Positions 9,766 to 18,237 of a DNA stretch of 64,000 nucleotides are shown one piece after another (position 1 is the first letter of the stretch; each line of letters opens with the position of its first letter). The DNA lies in the NCBI GenBank assembly GCA_023404675.1, contig JAEYAW010000030.1, positions 310,001 through 374,000 of the forward strand. Direction: 5' to 3'. Source of the stretch: Pseudomonadota bacterium. Its GTDB lineage: Bacteria > Pseudomonadota > Alphaproteobacteria > Rhizobiales > Xanthobacteraceae. The notes under the pieces were generated by a model, which saw nothing but the letters and a program-made list of their open reading frames with translations, searched no databases and had not been told where the DNA came from. Both the position numbers and the translations under genes were made by a program.

Positions 9766-10941
9766 TCACCGGATCAGCTCGCGCATCGCGCCGTCCAGGC
9801 CCTCGAGCGTCAGCGGGAACATGCGGTTGGAAAAGATCTTGCGGATCAGGTTGGTGGATTCCGAATAGTCCCAGTGCTTCTGCGCCACGGGATTGATCCA
9901 GATCGCGTGCGGATAGGTCCGCGTGACGCGCTCCAGCCAGACCTGCCCGGCCTCCTCGTTGACGTGCTCGACCGAGCCGCCGGGCATCACGATCTCATAA
10001 GGCGACATCGACGCATCGCCGACGAACACGACCTTGTAGTCGTGCGGAAACTTGTGCAGCACATCCCATGTCGGGGTGCGGTCGGTGAAGCGGCGGCGGT
10101 TCTGCTTCCACACGCCCTCGTAAAGGCAGTTGTGGAAGTAGAAATACTCCATGTGCTTGAACTCGGTCTTGGCGGCGGAGAACAGCTCCTCCACCTGCGC
10201 GACGTGCGAGTCCATCGAGCCGCCGATGTCGAAGAACACCAGAACCTTCACCGCGTTGCGCCGCTCGGGCCGCATGTGCACGTCGAGATAGCCGTGATTG
10301 GCGGTCTCGCGAATCGTGGTGTCGAGATCGAGCTCGTCCGGCGCGCCGGTGCGTGCGAACTTGCGCAGGCGGCGCAGCGCCACCTTGATGTTGCGGATGC
10401 CGAGTTCGACATTGCCGTCGAGATCCTTGAACTCGCGGCGGTCCCACACCTTGACGGCGCGGCGGTTGCGGCTCTTCTCCTGGCCGATGCGGATGCCTTC
10501 GGGATTGTAGCCCTGCGCGCCGAACGGCGAGGTGCCCGCCGTGCCGATCCACTTGTTGCCGCCCTGATGGCGGCCCTTCTGCTCTTCGAGGCGCTTCCTC
10601 AGCGTCTCCATGAGCTTGTCCCAGCCCATGGCCTCGATCTGCTTCTTTTCTTCCTCGCTGAGATATTTTTCCGCGAGCTTCTTCAGCCACTCCTCGGGAA
10701 TCTCCGCCTTTTCCATGGCGTCGAGCAGGCTTTCCAGCCCTTTGAAGGTGGAGCCGAACACGCGGTCGAACTTGTCGAGGTTGCGCTCGTCCTTCACCAG
10801 CGCGGTGCGCGACAGGTAGTAGAAATTTTCCACCGAGTAGTCGGCGATGTCCGCATCGAGCGCCTCCATCAAGGTGAGGTACTCGCGCAGGGTGACCGGC
10901 ACCTGCGCCTCGCGCAGGGATGTGAAGAATTGCAGGAACAT
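9766..10941 (-). CDS. VWA domain protein, CoxE-like, partner of MoxR ATPase
   Basis: A 391-residue soluble protein with a C-terminal von Willebrand A domain of the CoxE-like family. Such proteins work with a MoxR AAA+ ATPase as a chaperone or metal-insertion pair. The N-terminal half is helical (FYYLSRTALVKDERNLDKFDRVF, here only cited in part). The MIDAS motif DIGGSMDSH is near residue 237, with Gly in place of the first Ser of DxSxS, as is common in this subfamily. The start MFLQFFTSL is chosen by family; the open frame runs 119 codons further upstream. Its expected MoxR partner is at 13456 on the other strand, 2.5 kb away. Confidence 0.85.
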   Translation of the reverse strand: MFLQFFTSLREAQVPVTLREYLTLMEALDADIADYSVENFYYLSRTALVKDERNLDKFDRVFGSTFKGLESLLDAMEKAEIPEEWLKKLAEKYLSEEEKKQIEAMGWDKLMETLRKRLEEQKGRHQGGNKWIGTAGTSPFGAQGYNPEGIRIGQEKSRNRRAVKVWDRREFKDLDGNVELGIRNIKVALRRLRKFARTGAPDELDLDTTIRETANHGYLDVHMRPERRNAVKVLVFFDIGGSMDSHVAQVEELFSAAKTEFKHMEYFYFHNCLYEGVWKQNRRRFTDRTPTWDVLHKFPHDYKVVFVGDASMSPYEIVMPGGSVEHVNEEAGQVWLERVTRTYPHAIWINPVAQKHWDYSESTNLIRKIFSNRMFPLTLEGLDGAMRELIR

Positions 10942-11108
10942 GCCGAGCAGTTTGCCCGGCTCCTCGCATCCGTCAAGGAAAACCACTTCCGTCCAGCATG
11001 CCCTCTGGGATAAAATGATACCGTCCAGCGGAAGCGACGAGGAACCGTCATGGTTCCAGCGGATTTCGGTGCTGGCTTTGGAACGGAATCGGGGACGGGG
11101 AAGAGAGC

Positions 11109-11363
11109 ATGGCGGTTGAATCACTACTGGTTGCGCTGATCGTCGGCGCGATCGCGGGATGGCTCGCGGGCAAGATTGTGCATGGCGCGGGCCTTGGACT
11201 GGTCGGCAACATCGTCGTCGGTATCCTCGGCGCGTTGCTGGCGAGCTGGCTGCTGCCGCAACTCGGTGTCTCGATCGGCGCGGGCTTCGTCCGGTCAATC
11301 GTCAACGCCACCATCGGCGGCGTGATCGTCCTTGTGATCCTGTCCCTCATCCGGCGCGCCTGA
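11109..11363 (+). CDS. GlsB/YeaQ/YmgE family stress-response membrane protein
   Basis: An 84-residue, almost wholly hydrophobic inner-membrane protein of the GlsB/YeaQ/YmgE family (formerly 'transglycosylase-associated'), often induced by general stress; the biochemical role is unknown. Three membrane helices are visible, with the family's conserved GWLAGKIVHG loop at residues 16-25 and GNIVVGILGALLASWLL in the second helix. A purine-rich ribosome site (GGGGAAGAGAG) precedes the ATG. It begins 167 bp from the divergent VWA gene. Confidence 0.88.
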   Translation: MAVESLLVALIVGAIAGWLAGKIVHGAGLGLVGNIVVGILGALLASWLLPQLGVSIGAGFVRSIVNATIGGVIVLVILSLIRRA

Positions 11364-11387
11364 TCGCGCCGAACCGGCATTCCGCAA

Positions 11388-13373
11388 ATGTCATCACCTG
11401 AACAGGCGTTTGCGGAAGGTCTGGCACAGTTTCAGGCCGGGAATCTCCTCGCGGCGGAAAAAACCTTCAGGAAACTGCTGCGGAAATATCCTGACCATCC
11501 TCCGCTTGTCGGCGCGCTCGGCGCGGTTCTGGTGCGTGCCGAGAAACACAGCGAAGCCGAGACGACCCTCAAGCGTCTGGCCGCCCGGGCCGATGCGCCC
11601 GCGACCGTCATCTACAATCACGGGCTGGCGCTGAAAGCCCTCGGCCGCGCGGCAGAGGCCGCTGGCGCATTCGGCCGCGTGCTGGCGCAAAATCCCAACG
11701 ACATCGAAACGCTGAACAACCGCGGCACCGCCTTCAACGATCTGCACCGGTTTGGCGAGGCGATTGCCGATTTCGATCGCGCCCTGGCGCTGCGGCCGAC
11801 CTACGCGGCCGCGCTGATCAACAAGGCCAAAGCGCTTGTCGAACTCAGGCGATACGCCGAGGCGCTCGCGATCTATCACAAGGCCCTCGCCCTCGATCCC
11901 GACCGGCCGGAAGCCTGGCTCGGCCTCGGCATCGCCCACGACAAGCTGAAACAGTATCCGCAGGCCATAGAGTCCTACGAGCATCTGCTGCAGTTGAAGC
12001 CGAACTTCCCGTTTCTCCGGGGCACCCTGCTGCACCAGCGCATGCTGATCTGCGACTGGCGCGATGTCGACCGGTCGGTCGCCGGTCTCGAACTTGAGGT
12101 CGCGGCCGGCAAGCCGGTGGCGGAGCCCTTCGGCTGGCAGGCGCTCAGCCGCTCGCCCCAAAGCCTTCAGCACTGCGCTGAGATTTTCAATCGCGCCAAA
12201 TATCCGGCGCATGGACATCTGGCGGCCAGGACGCGGCCCGCGGCGGATGGCAGGATCCGCATCGGCTATGTGTCGGGCGAGTTTCGCGATCAGGCCACCG
12301 CGATCCTGCTGATCGGCGTGCTGGAGCACCACGATAAAACAAAGTTTGAAATTCATGCCTTCGACAACGGCGCAGACGACGGCAGCGCGATGCGCGGGCG
12401 GATCGTGCGCGCCGTGGATCGTCTGACGCCGATCAACCACCTCACCGACGACGACGCGGCAGCCGCCATCCGCAGCGCAGGCATCGACATCCTCGTCAAC
12501 CTCAACGGCTATTTCGGCGAGCATCGCACCGGGATGTTCGCCCGCCGCCCCGCCCCCGTGCAGGTGAACTATCTCGGCTTTCCCGGCACGCTCGGCGCGC
12601 CCTATATCGACTATATCATCGCCGATGGCCGCGTGATCCCCGAGAACGAGCGGCCGTTCTACACCGAGAAGGTCGTGCAGCTGCCGCACTGCTATCAGGC
12701 CAACGACGACGCGCGCGAGATCGGCGCGGACTCACCCGACCGCGCCGCCTTTGGACTGCCCGAAACCACCTTCGTGTTCTGCTGCTTCAACAACAACTAC
12801 AAGATCGTGCCGGACACGTTCGACGGCTGGATGCGGATTCTCGCGCGGGTGCCGGGAAGCGTGCTGTGGCTGCTCGGCGACACACCGGCTTCCATCGCAA
12901 ACCTGCGCAAGGAAGCGGAGGCGCGCGGCATCGCGCCGGAGCGGCTGGTGTTCGCGGACCGCGTGCCGCCACCCGAACATCTGGCGCGGCATCGCTGCGC
13001 AGACCTGTTCCTGGACACGCTGCCCTACAACGCTCACACCACCGCCAGCGATGCGCTGTGGGCCGGACTGCCCGTCCTGACCTGCGAGGGCACTACCTTC
13101 CCGGGCCGGGTGGCGGCGAGCCTGCTCGCCACCGCCGGACTTCCCGACCTGATCGCCGGCTCGCCGGCGGAGTTCGAGGAGATGGCTGTGGCGCTGGCGA
13201 ACGATCCCGGCCGATTGGCCGCCCTGCGGCAAAACCTCGCCACGACGGTGCGCACCTCGCCGCTGTTTGACACCCGCCTTTTCACAAAACATATTGAGGC
13301 CGGGTTTGCCGCGATGCACGCTCGCCATCTCGGCGGTCGCAAACCCGACCATATCGTCATCGCCGCGTCGTAG
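11388..13373 (+). CDS. TPR protein with SPINDLY-type O-linked GlcNAc transferase domain
   Basis: A 661-residue protein with about five tetratricopeptide repeats (residues 5-215) followed by a glycosyltransferase family 41 domain (about 285-640) like SPINDLY/O-GlcNAc transferase. Catalytic-domain marks are RIGYVSGEFRDQA (near 290), NYLGFPGTLGAPYIDY and TASDALWAGLPVLT for nucleotide-sugar binding. It probably sits in the cytosol and sugar-modifies proteins; the target is unknown. The first TPR is preceded by only a few residues and the ribosome site is weak. It lies between the VWA and MoxR genes of one functional pair. Confidence 0.88.
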   Translation: MSSPEQAFAEGLAQFQAGNLLAAEKTFRKLLRKYPDHPPLVGALGAVLVRAEKHSEAETTLKRLAARADAPATVIYNHGLALKALGRAAEAAGAFGRVLAQNPNDIETLNNRGTAFNDLHRFGEAIADFDRALALRPTYAAALINKAKALVELRRYAEALAIYHKALALDPDRPEAWLGLGIAHDKLKQYPQAIESYEHLLQLKPNFPFLRGTLLHQRMLICDWRDVDRSVAGLELEVAAGKPVAEPFGWQALSRSPQSLQHCAEIFNRAKYPAHGHLAARTRPAADGRIRIGYVSGEFRDQATAILLIGVLEHHDKTKFEIHAFDNGADDGSAMRGRIVRAVDRLTPINHLTDDDAAAAIRSAGIDILVNLNGYFGEHRTGMFARRPAPVQVNYLGFPGTLGAPYIDYIIADGRVIPENERPFYTEKVVQLPHCYQANDDAREIGADSPDRAAFGLPETTFVFCCFNNNYKIVPDTFDGWMRILARVPGSVLWLLGDTPASIANLRKEAEARGIAPERLVFADRVPPPEHLARHRCADLFLDTLPYNAHTTASDALWAGLPVLTCEGTTFPGRVAASLLATAGLPDLIAGSPAEFEEMAVALANDPGRLAALRQNLATTVRTSPLFDTRLFTKHIEAGFAAMHARHLGGRKPDHIVIAAS

Positions 13374-13455
13374 GGATGTCCTCCGGCAAGGCCAAAGCCA
13401 ACCAATTCAGACCGCAAGCGCGGGTTACTGACCACACCACAGGGCGGACTCTTCA

Positions 13456-14298
13456 ATGAAATTCACCGGGACGAAGGATTACGTCGCAACCGACGATCTC
13501 AAGGTTGCGGTGAACGCGGCGATCGTGCTTGAGCGCCCGTTGCTGGTGAAAGGCGAGCCCGGCACCGGCAAGACCGTGCTGGCCGAGGAAGTCGCCAAGG
13601 CGATCAATGCCCCGCTGCTGACCTGGCACATCAAGTCCACCACCAAGGCCCAGCAGGGCCTTTACGAGTACGACGCGGTTTCGCGCCTGCGCGACAGCCA
13701 GCTTGGCGATCCGCGCGTCTCGGACATCTCGAACTACATCAAGCGCGGCAAGCTGTGGGAGGCGTTCAGCGCCGAGCAGCGCCCGGTGCTTCTGATCGAC
13801 GAGATCGACAAGGCCGACATCGAGTTTCCGAACGACCTGCTGCTCGAACTCGACCGCATGGAGTTTCACGTCTACGAAACCGGCGAAACGATCCGCGCCG
13901 CCAAGCGCCCCGTCGTCGTCATCACCTCCAACAACGAAAAGGAACTGCCGGACGCGTTCCTGCGCCGCTGCTTCTTCCACTTCATCAAGTTTCCCGATCA
14001 GGAAACGATGGCGCAGATCGTCGAGGTGCATTTCCCCGGCATCAAGCAGCGCCTCGTTCAGGAAGCCATGCGCATCTTCTTCGAGGTCCGCGACGTGCCC
14101 GGCCTGAAGAAGAAGCCCTCCACCTCCGAGCTGCTGGACTGGCTCAAGCTGCTGCTCAACGAGGACATGACGCCGGAGTCCCTGCGCGAGCGCGACCCGC
14201 GCAAGCTGATCCCGCCGCTGCACGGCGCGCTGCTGAAGAACGAGCAGGACGTCCACCTGTTCGAGCGGCTTGCCTTCCTCAGCCGCCGCGAGGTGTGA
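13456..14298 (+). CDS. MoxR family AAA+ ATPase
   Basis: A 280-residue AAA+ ATPase of the MoxR family. Walker A is GEPGTGKT (residues 33-40), Walker B LLIDEID (about 112-118), followed by sensor 1 TSNNEKELPDA and the arginine-finger stretch LRRCFFHF. The C-terminal part is the lid. MoxR proteins act with VWA proteins in the maturation of enzymes or in stress tolerance. The likely partner is the VWA gene at 9766-10941, placed in the opposite direction beyond two unrelated genes. A second, separate pair (coxD/coxE) lies at 36.4-38.7 kb. Confidence 0.9.
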   Translation: MKFTGTKDYVATDDLKVAVNAAIVLERPLLVKGEPGTGKTVLAEEVAKAINAPLLTWHIKSTTKAQQGLYEYDAVSRLRDSQLGDPRVSDISNYIKRGKLWEAFSAEQRPVLLIDEIDKADIEFPNDLLLELDRMEFHVYETGETIRAAKRPVVVITSNNEKELPDAFLRRCFFHFIKFPDQETMAQIVEVHFPGIKQRLVQEAMRIFFEVRDVPGLKKKPSTSELLDWLKLLLNEDMTPESLRERDPRKLIPPLHGALLKNEQDVHLFERLAFLSRREV

Positions 14299-14330
14299 GA
14301 AGGCGGCGAACGCGCTTGATTCCGGAGCCT

Positions 14331-14456
14331 GATCCGTCACCCTGAGGTGCCATGGCGAAAGCCATGGCCTCGAAGGCGACGGCCGAAGTCCAGCGTCTTC
14401 TTCGGAGGTCGTTCATCCTTCGAGGCTCGCGTTGTTCGCACCTCAGGATGACAAAC
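14331..14456. repeat. Dispersed repeat, family A, long copy
   Basis: Begins with GTCACCCTGAGGTGC, ends with CATCCTTCGAGGCTCGC and CACCTCAGGATGAC, so outer parts can pair. It fills the first half of the 322-bp gap between moxR and the HAD gene; no gene was seen in that gap. Confidence 0.75.
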
Positions 14457-14474
14457 TCCGCGCAGGACGTGCAG

Positions 14475-14553
14475 CCCGCATGAAGCGCAGCGACATGCGG
14501 GGCAACAATGAGAAGCCGCCCCGGACTGCGCTTCGCTCATCCGGGCTACGGAC
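14475..14553. repeat. Dispersed repeat, family C
   Basis: Runs from GCAGCCCGCATGAAGCGCAG to CATCCGGGCTACGGACG. A close relative is at 49337-49414. It takes up most of the second half of the gap before the HAD gene. Confidence 0.7.
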
Positions 14554-14620
14554 GCTTTCGGCCTCGCAGGATAACGGGCAACTCCGCACAGATTCGTCTC
14601 TAACAATCACGGCAGCCGCC

Positions 14621-15235
14621 ATGCCCCGCCCTTCCATCGTCGTGTTCGATCTCGGCCGCGTGCTGCTGGACTGGGATCCGCGCCACCTCTACCGCAAGCT
14701 GTTCGACGACGAGGCGCGGATGGAGGCGTTCCTGCGCGACGTCTGCAATATCGCATGGATCACGCAGCTGGATCATGCCGCGACCTTCGCCGAAGGCGTC
14801 GCTGCGCATGTCGAGAAGTTTCCCGAGCACGCCGACGCCATCCGCGCCTATGACGAGCGCTGGCTGGAAACGCTGGCCGGTCCCATCGCCGGCAGCGTCG
14901 CCGCGCTGGAGGCGATCCAGCAGGCCGGCATTCCCACCTACTGCATCACCAACTATCCGGCGGACAAGTTCGAGCTGTCGCGGCCGGTCTATCCGTTTCT
15001 GGATTCCTTCGACGGCATCGTCGTCTCGGGCCGCGAGCGCATCACCAAGCCGGATCCCGCGATCTACCGCCTGCTGTTCGAGCGCTACGATCTCGATCCG
15101 GCGGATTGCATCTTCATCGACGATTCCCTGCCCAACATCGAGACCGCGAAGGCGCTCGGCATGGACACTCACCACTTTCTCGGCGTCGAGGGCCTGCGCG
15201 CCGCCCTCAGGGCGCGTGGTTTGCCGACGGGATAA
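14621..15235 (+). CDS. HAD family (subfamily IA) phosphatase
   Basis: A 204-residue haloacid dehalogenase-like hydrolase, probably a small-molecule phosphatase of the YihX type. Motif I VFDLGRVLLDWD has the nucleophilic Asp at residue 9 but Gly where most HAD phosphatases have the second Asp, as in YihX-like proteins. Motif III is KPDPAIYR, and motif IV is FIDDSLPN. The start MPRPSIVVFD is chosen because motif I normally starts within ten residues; the frame is open upstream only through the repeat sequence. Substrate unknown. Confidence 0.85.
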   Translation: MPRPSIVVFDLGRVLLDWDPRHLYRKLFDDEARMEAFLRDVCNIAWITQLDHAATFAEGVAAHVEKFPEHADAIRAYDERWLETLAGPIAGSVAALEAIQQAGIPTYCITNYPADKFELSRPVYPFLDSFDGIVVSGRERITKPDPAIYRLLFERYDLDPADCIFIDDSLPNIETAKALGMDTHHFLGVEGLRAALRARGLPTG

Positions 15236-15298
15236 CGTTTCGAATTTTGCTGGAACGCTTGTGTTAGCGACAAACATGTCCAAGCCATGCTGAGCGCT

Positions 15299-15405
15299 CC
15301 CTCTCCCTTTGGGAGAGGGTTGGGGTGAGCGGATCAGACCTCTCGATTTGACGTCCCCCTCACCCGGATCGCTAAGGCGATCCGACCTCTCCCCGGCGGG
15401 AGAGG
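15299..15405. repeat. Triple-hairpin intergenic repeat, family D
   Basis: Three perfect hairpins in a row: CCCTCTCCC/GGGAGAGGG (15299-15319), GGATCGC/GCGATCC (15366-15383) and CCTCTCCC/GGGAGAGG (15386-15405). It lies between the convergent HAD (+) and acetyltransferase (-) genes, where it may also end transcription. Confidence 0.75.
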
Positions 15406-15428
15406 TGAAGCAGGACACCTCAATCTCA

Positions 15429-16025
15429 TCAACCTTCGCGCGGCCGCGTCAATTGAAACGTCAGGTGCGCCTTCACCGTCGGCCATTCGGACGCGGTGAT
15501 GCTGTAGACCACCGTATCGCGCAGCGTGCCGTTCGGCGCGATCTGGTGGCTGCGCAGCACCCCGTCAAGCTTGGCGCCGAGCCGCTCGATGCCGCGCCGG
15601 CTCTGGTGATTGAAGAAATGCGTGCGGAATTCCACCGCGATGCAGTCGAGCGCCTCGAACGCGTGGGTGAGCAGCAACAGTTTGCACTGGGTGTTCACGG
15701 CGCTGCGCTGGACGCGTTTCGCATACCAGGTCGAGCCGATCTCGACGCGCCGGTTGGCGGCATCCACATTCATATAGGTGGTCATGCCGCAGACACGGCC
15801 CTGCTCGTCGCGGATGGTGAACGGCAGCATCGATCCCGCCGCCTGAAGCGTGAGGCGGCGATCGATCTCGGCGGCCATCCCCTCCGGCGAGGGAATGGCC
15901 GTGTACCACAGCTCCCACAGCCTGCCGTCCTTCACCGCCTCCGTCAGATCCGCACAATGCGCCTGCGACAGCGGTTCGACCAAAGCCGCAGGACCGCGCA
16001 GCGTGACGGGAGACAGGAACGACAT
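15429..16025 (-). CDS. GNAT family N-acetyltransferase (RimJ/RimL-like)
   Basis: A 198-residue acetyltransferase of the GNAT superfamily, closest in style to RimJ/RimL-type enzymes that acetylate protein N-termini, antibiotics or small amines. The central strands IRDEQGRVCGMTTYMNV and the acetyl-CoA-binding region near VNTQCKLLLLTHAFE are visible, and FFNHQSRRGIERLGAK is the typical late motif. The substrate is unknown. The ATG has only a weak ribosome site. It ends at the triple-hairpin repeat and stands 25 bp after the SMP-30 gene stop, on the same strand side. Confidence 0.82.
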   Translation of the reverse strand: MSFLSPVTLRGPAALVEPLSQAHCADLTEAVKDGRLWELWYTAIPSPEGMAAEIDRRLTLQAAGSMLPFTIRDEQGRVCGMTTYMNVDAANRRVEIGSTWYAKRVQRSAVNTQCKLLLLTHAFEALDCIAVEFRTHFFNHQSRRGIERLGAKLDGVLRSHQIAPNGTLRDTVVYSITASEWPTVKAHLTFQLTRPREG

Positions 16026-16050
16026 CGCAAAGCTCGCTTGTTGAAAAGGC

Positions 16051-17004
16051 TCACCTGTTGAGGAAATTCAGCGGCAGGCCCGGACGCGGCCAGTCCATCG
16101 CGATCAGCTCGCCCCGCCCCGACAGCGTGATATAGGCCGTCTTCAGGTCGGAGCCGCCGAACGCGATGTTGGTCGTCACCCGGTCGCCGGTTGGAATCTG
16201 TTCCACCAGTTTGCCGTCCGGCGCAATCACGGAAATGCAGCCGGACACCAGCGTCGCGACACAGACATTGCCGGACGCCTCGACCGCCAGCGAATCGAAC
16301 ATCTGGTACCCGCCGAGCCCGGCGATCGGCCGGCCGCGCTCGCCGCGATAGATGATGTCGCGCGGCCTGATCTCGCCGGGCGCGGAGAGATCATAGGCCC
16401 ACAGCCGCGCCGTCGGCGTCTCGGCGACATAGACCGTGCTCTCGTCCGGCGACAGGCCGCAGCCGTTGGCGGGCAGCACGCCATGCACCGCCTCCACCAG
16501 TTCGCTGCCGCCGGGCTTCATGTAGTAGAGCCCGCCGACATCCATATCGCGGTGCCGCCGCTTGCCGAGATCGGTGAACCACAGCCCGCCCTGCCGATCG
16601 AATACCAGATCGTTCGGCCCCTTCAGCGGATGCTCGCCGCAGCGGTCGAACAGCGTCTCGATTTTTCCCGTCGACAGATCGACCCGCTGCAGCGAGCCGC
16701 CGATATATTCGGACGCCGCGGGCGTCACCGGCATGATGCCGTGCGCGGTCTCTGTCCATCCGAAGCCGCCGTTGTTGCAGATGTAGCATTTGCCGTCCGG
16801 CCCCAGCGCCGCGCCGTTCGGCCCGCCCGGAATCTGCGCGACAGTCTCCTTGCGGCCGTCCGGCCACACCCGCGTCAGCCGCTGGGCGCGGATTTCCACC
16901 AGCACCACGGAGCCATCGGGCAGCGCAACCGGCCCTTCCGGAAATTCGAGACCGGTCGCGAGCACACGGACATTCCTGTCGGCATTGAAATTGGCGTCGG
17001 ACAT
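16051..17004 (-). CDS. SMP-30/gluconolactonase/LRE family protein
   Basis: A 317-residue beta-propeller protein of the SMP-30/gluconolaconase/LRE-like family, which are calcium-dependent lactonases for sugar-acid or other lactones. Family marks are EFPEGPVALPDG near residue 20 (metal-binding Glu), GPNGAALGPDGK, KGPNDLVFDRQGGLWFTD (metal-binding Asn and Asp) and NGCGLSPDESTVYVAET. The start MSDANFNADR is firm: GGGAGG stands just upstream. Substrate is unknown. The divergent crotonase gene at 17232 may belong to the same catabolic route. Confidence 0.88.
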   Translation of the reverse strand: MSDANFNADRNVRVLATGLEFPEGPVALPDGSVVLVEIRAQRLTRVWPDGRKETVAQIPGGPNGAALGPDGKCYICNNGGFGWTETAHGIMPVTPAASEYIGGSLQRVDLSTGKIETLFDRCGEHPLKGPNDLVFDRQGGLWFTDLGKRRHRDMDVGGLYYMKPGGSELVEAVHGVLPANGCGLSPDESTVYVAETPTARLWAYDLSAPGEIRPRDIIYRGERGRPIAGLGGYQMFDSLAVEASGNVCVATLVSGCISVIAPDGKLVEQIPTGDRVTTNIAFGGSDLKTAYITLSGRGELIAMDWPRPGLPLNFLNR

Positions 17005-17231
17005 TTTGCCTCCCGTCGTTCGGTTTGTTTTTTGTGATGACAGGCGCCGGTCCGACCGTCTCGTCCGCACGCGACATCCTCGCGATGTTAGGCCGGGTCG
17101 ATGCGCCGCGCCACCCGCCCCGGACCGTACGGTGCGATCATTCCCTGCGCTTTCCCCGCCACGGAATTCTTGCATTTTGCAGGCCGGCGGCGTCTCCTCG
17201 CGCTCAATAAAAATTATACGAGGAACGCCAC

Positions 17232-18068
17232 ATGTCCGCGCCCGTCCAGCACCAGCAGGAGACCTCCGCCACGACCGCCGAGGTGCTCTACGAGGTTTCC
17301 GATCATATCGCGACCATCACCCTCAACCGGCCGGACCGGCTGAACACGATCTCGCGCCCGATGCTGGCGCAGCTGTCGCAGCACCTGCTCGACGCCGACG
17401 CCGATCCGGACGTACGGGTCGTGATCCTCACGGCGGCGGGACGCGCGTTCTGCGCCGGCCTCGACATGGTCAGCGCCACCAGCGGCGACGGCATCGGCTC
17501 CTCGAACGACCGCAACAACGCCATGACGACGCTGGACCTGAAGACCGCACCGCCCACGGTGCTGTTCAACATGGACACGCCGACCATCTGCGCGCTGAAC
17601 GGCGCGGCGGCGGGCTACGGCCTCGATACCGCGCTCGGCTGCGACATCCGCATCGCGGCCGACACCGCCAAACTGGCGGTGGCGTTCGTCAAGCGCGGCG
17701 TGGTGCCGGAATCCGGCGGCACCTGGCTGTTGCCGCGCATGCTCGGCTGGGCCAAGGCGGCCGAGCTGATTTTCTCCGGGCGCACGCTCTCCGCCGCGCA
17801 GTCGCTGGAGCTGGGGCTCGTCAACGAGGTGGTGCCCGCCGATCGGGTGCAGGCGCGCGCGCGGGCTCTTGCGAAAGAAATCGCGGACAATGCGCCGCTC
17901 GCGGTGCAGGCCGCCAAGCGCATGATGCGCATGGGCCTCACCGAGACCTTCGGCGATCACGTTCACCATGTCTTCCTGCAACTGCTGCCGCTGTTCCGCA
18001 GCGAGGACTTTCGCGAAGGCATGGCCTCGTTTCTGGAAAAACGCCCGGCGACGTTCAAGGGACAGTGA
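17232..18068 (+). CDS. Enoyl-CoA hydratase/isomerase family protein (crotonase)
   Basis: A 278-residue cytosolic crotonase. The two oxyanion-hole segments are AGRAFCAGLDM (about residues 76-86) and NGAAAGYGLDTALGCD (about 125-140). The segment VPESGGTWLLPRMLG contains the catalytic Glu expected of an enoyl-CoA hydratase. The N-terminal 18 residues are extra and polar. AGGAA precedes the ATG. It is divergent from the SMP-30 gene. The exact acyl-CoA substrate cannot be read from sequence, and isomerase activity is possible. Confidence 0.88.
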   Translation: MSAPVQHQQETSATTAEVLYEVSDHIATITLNRPDRLNTISRPMLAQLSQHLLDADADPDVRVVILTAAGRAFCAGLDMVSATSGDGIGSSNDRNNAMTTLDLKTAPPTVLFNMDTPTICALNGAAAGYGLDTALGCDIRIAADTAKLAVAFVKRGVVPESGGTWLLPRMLGWAKAAELIFSGRTLSAAQSLELGLVNEVVPADRVQARARALAKEIADNAPLAVQAAKRMMRMGLTETFGDHVHHVFLQLLPLFRSEDFREGMASFLEKRPATFKGQ

Positions 18069-18160
18069 TTTTTCCGGCCGCCCTCCATCATCGATGGCTC
18101 GCGACGGATATCACTCACGCCTCAGCGGGGCGGGATCAGAGTTGCGTCCGGCGCGAGTTC

Positions 18161-18214
18161 CGTCATCCTGAGGCACGAGCCGCACTGGCGGCGAGCCTCG
18201 AAGGATGAGCGGCC
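18161..18214. repeat. Dispersed repeat, family A, reverse orientation
   Basis: CGTCATCCTGAGGCACGAGC followed by GCGAGCCTCGAAGGATGAGC: the family A sequence read from the other strand. It lies in the 169-bp gap between the crotonase (+) and cimA (-) stops. Confidence 0.75.
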
Positions 18215-18237
18215 AACGTCGCAGCGCAATCGCCGCG

